A program made the position numbers and the translations under genes. Below the pieces are notes generated by a model that made no database searches, was not told the origin of the DNA, and worked only from the letters and a program-made list of their open reading frames with translations. This document shows positions 4,691-5,360 of a DNA stretch of 5,360 nt, in pieces. Position 1 is the first letter of the stretch; every line of letters starts with the position of its first letter. This DNA comes from Acidimicrobiia bacterium (GTDB lineage Bacteria > Actinomycetota > Acidimicrobiia > Spongiisociales > SHLN01): assembly GCA_013043085.1 (NCBI GenBank), contig JABDOU010000331.1, forward strand, positions 1-5,360, in the 5' to 3' direction.

Positions 4691-5360
4691 ATGGACGCCA
4701 CTTTCATCGCCCAGGTATCTGATTTGTCAGACCGGACCCCGGTCCGCGCCAGAGTGGCCGGCGTCGATCTCGTGGTCATCCGGTACGACGAAGAGTTCTC
4801 CGTGCTGTATGGAAGATGCGTCCATCGAGGGGCGCAGCTGGCAGACGGTTTCATCCGGGGAGACGACCTCGTATGCGGAGTCCACCACTGGGATTATCGC
4901 TACGACACCGGGATCAGCGCGTACAACCCTTCCGAACGGTTGCACAAGTTCCGAGCCTGGACCGAAGGCGGTGGGTTGTTCGTGGACGCCGATGAGATCG
5001 CTGTGTGGTCGGAGCTCAATCCCCAACCCTGGGATCACGACGCCTATCAGGGCGCTTACCAGGACCACAGCCACCACGCTGACAGGAAGAACGAGCCACA
5101 CGTCAAGTTCATACGACGGCTGGCCCACGAAGGGATCGAAGGCGTCGGTCACCATGGACCGATCGGATCGATGGGCGTACCGGGCCACAAGCTTCCGTCC
5201 TGGGATTCCATCCAGCTCGTGACCGCCCAGATCGCCACCCGACCGCTCCTCGATGATGCTCCGGTTGAGGCCACCACCATCCTCGGTCCCTCCGCGGCCA
5301 AGCCCCTGCAGCTCGACATGCCCATCTTCGTGAGCGACATGAGCTTCGGCTCCGTATCGG
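4691..5360 (+). CDS. Rieske [2Fe-2S] domain fused to glutamate synthase-type FMN domain, N-terminal part only
   Basis: The first 223 codons of a redox protein cut off by the right edge. Residues 1-105 form a Rieske ferredoxin-like domain. The cluster ligands are Cys43 and His45 (CVHRGAQL) and Cys62 and His65 (CGVHHWDY), with 16 residues between the pairs and a typical YDTG turn after the second. Residues 110-165 are a His-rich linker (DHSHHADRK, GVGHHGPIGSMG). From about 166 the sequence follows the start of the FMN-binding domain of glutamate synthase large subunits and relatives: LPSWDSIQLVTAQ, ILGPSAAKPLQLDMPIFVSD and MSFGSVS. No GltB-type amidotransferase domain precedes it, so it is glutamate synthase-related rather than a complete GltB. 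The Rieske cluster probably feeds electrons to or from the flavin; the substrate is unknown. An in-frame TAG at 4679-4681 makes 4691 the first usable ATG. It has no Shine-Dalgarno site. Confidence 0.9.
   Translation, partial: MDATFIAQVSDLSDRTPVRARVAGVDLVVIRYDEEFSVLYGRCVHRGAQLADGFIRGDDLVCGVHHWDYRYDTGISAYNPSERLHKFRAWTEGGGLFVDADEIAVWSELNPQPWDHDAYQGAYQDHSHHADRKNEPHVKFIRRLAHEGIEGVGHHGPIGSMGVPGHKLPSWDSIQLVTAQIATRPLLDDAPVEATTILGPSAAKPLQLDMPIFVSDMSFGSVS

Noticed and set aside
4727..5188. Minus-strand open frame of 153 codons
   Set aside because: It is antisense to the Rieske/FMN gene and has no supporting start signal or family match.
4611..5222. Plus-strand open frame of 203 codons with a GTG start
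   Set aside because: It covers the Rieske coding region in another frame. Its translation is Ser/Thr/Arg-rich with no motif, while the frame from 4691 contains the complete Rieske ligand set.

Overview
The window is moderately GC-rich bacterial DNA, with GTG starts on two genes and short gene overlaps. An actinobacterial (high-GC Gram-positive) source fits best. The clues are the Gly-Gly-Pro-Thr form of the PTS enzyme I active-site loop, a short lipoprotein resembling the LppX/LprG type, and two plus-strand genes without Shine-Dalgarno sites. This is inference, because no rRNA or other marker gene is present.

Layout. (1) 1-2195, minus strand: a two-gene unit of a six-helix membrane protein of unknown function followed, with a 4-nt GTGA overlap, by ptsI (PTS enzyme I), whose C-terminus lies beyond the left edge. 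(2) 2196-2299: a compact divergent control region with interlocking palindromes. (3) 2300-2728, plus strand: a small protein with a soluble N-terminal part, a Gly-rich linker and two C-terminal membrane helices. (4) 2729-2760: the gap between convergent genes, holding a hairpin that probably ends transcription from both sides. (5) 2761-4468, minus strand: a two-gene extracytoplasmic unit. The first gene encodes a secreted protein built from repeated modules with a K/D-rich tail; the second, overlapping it by 8 nt, encodes a lipoprotein. (6) 4469-4690: a second divergent intergenic region with strong predicted hairpins and a possible 8-codon leader ORF. (7) 4691 to the right edge, plus strand: the start of a protein joining an N-terminal Rieske [2Fe-2S] domain to a glutamate-synthase-type FMN domain.

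How the genes work together. Enzyme I passes phosphate from PEP to HPr for sugar uptake; the coupled membrane protein may be a bystander or a partner. The secreted protein and lipoprotein are probably made together and both act outside the membrane. The Rieske/FMN protein should be a cytoplasmic redox enzyme unrelated to its neighbours. No mobile element, CRISPR array, tRNA or rRNA was seen. The least explained parts are the secreted-protein/lipoprotein pair and the structured region before the Rieske fusion.
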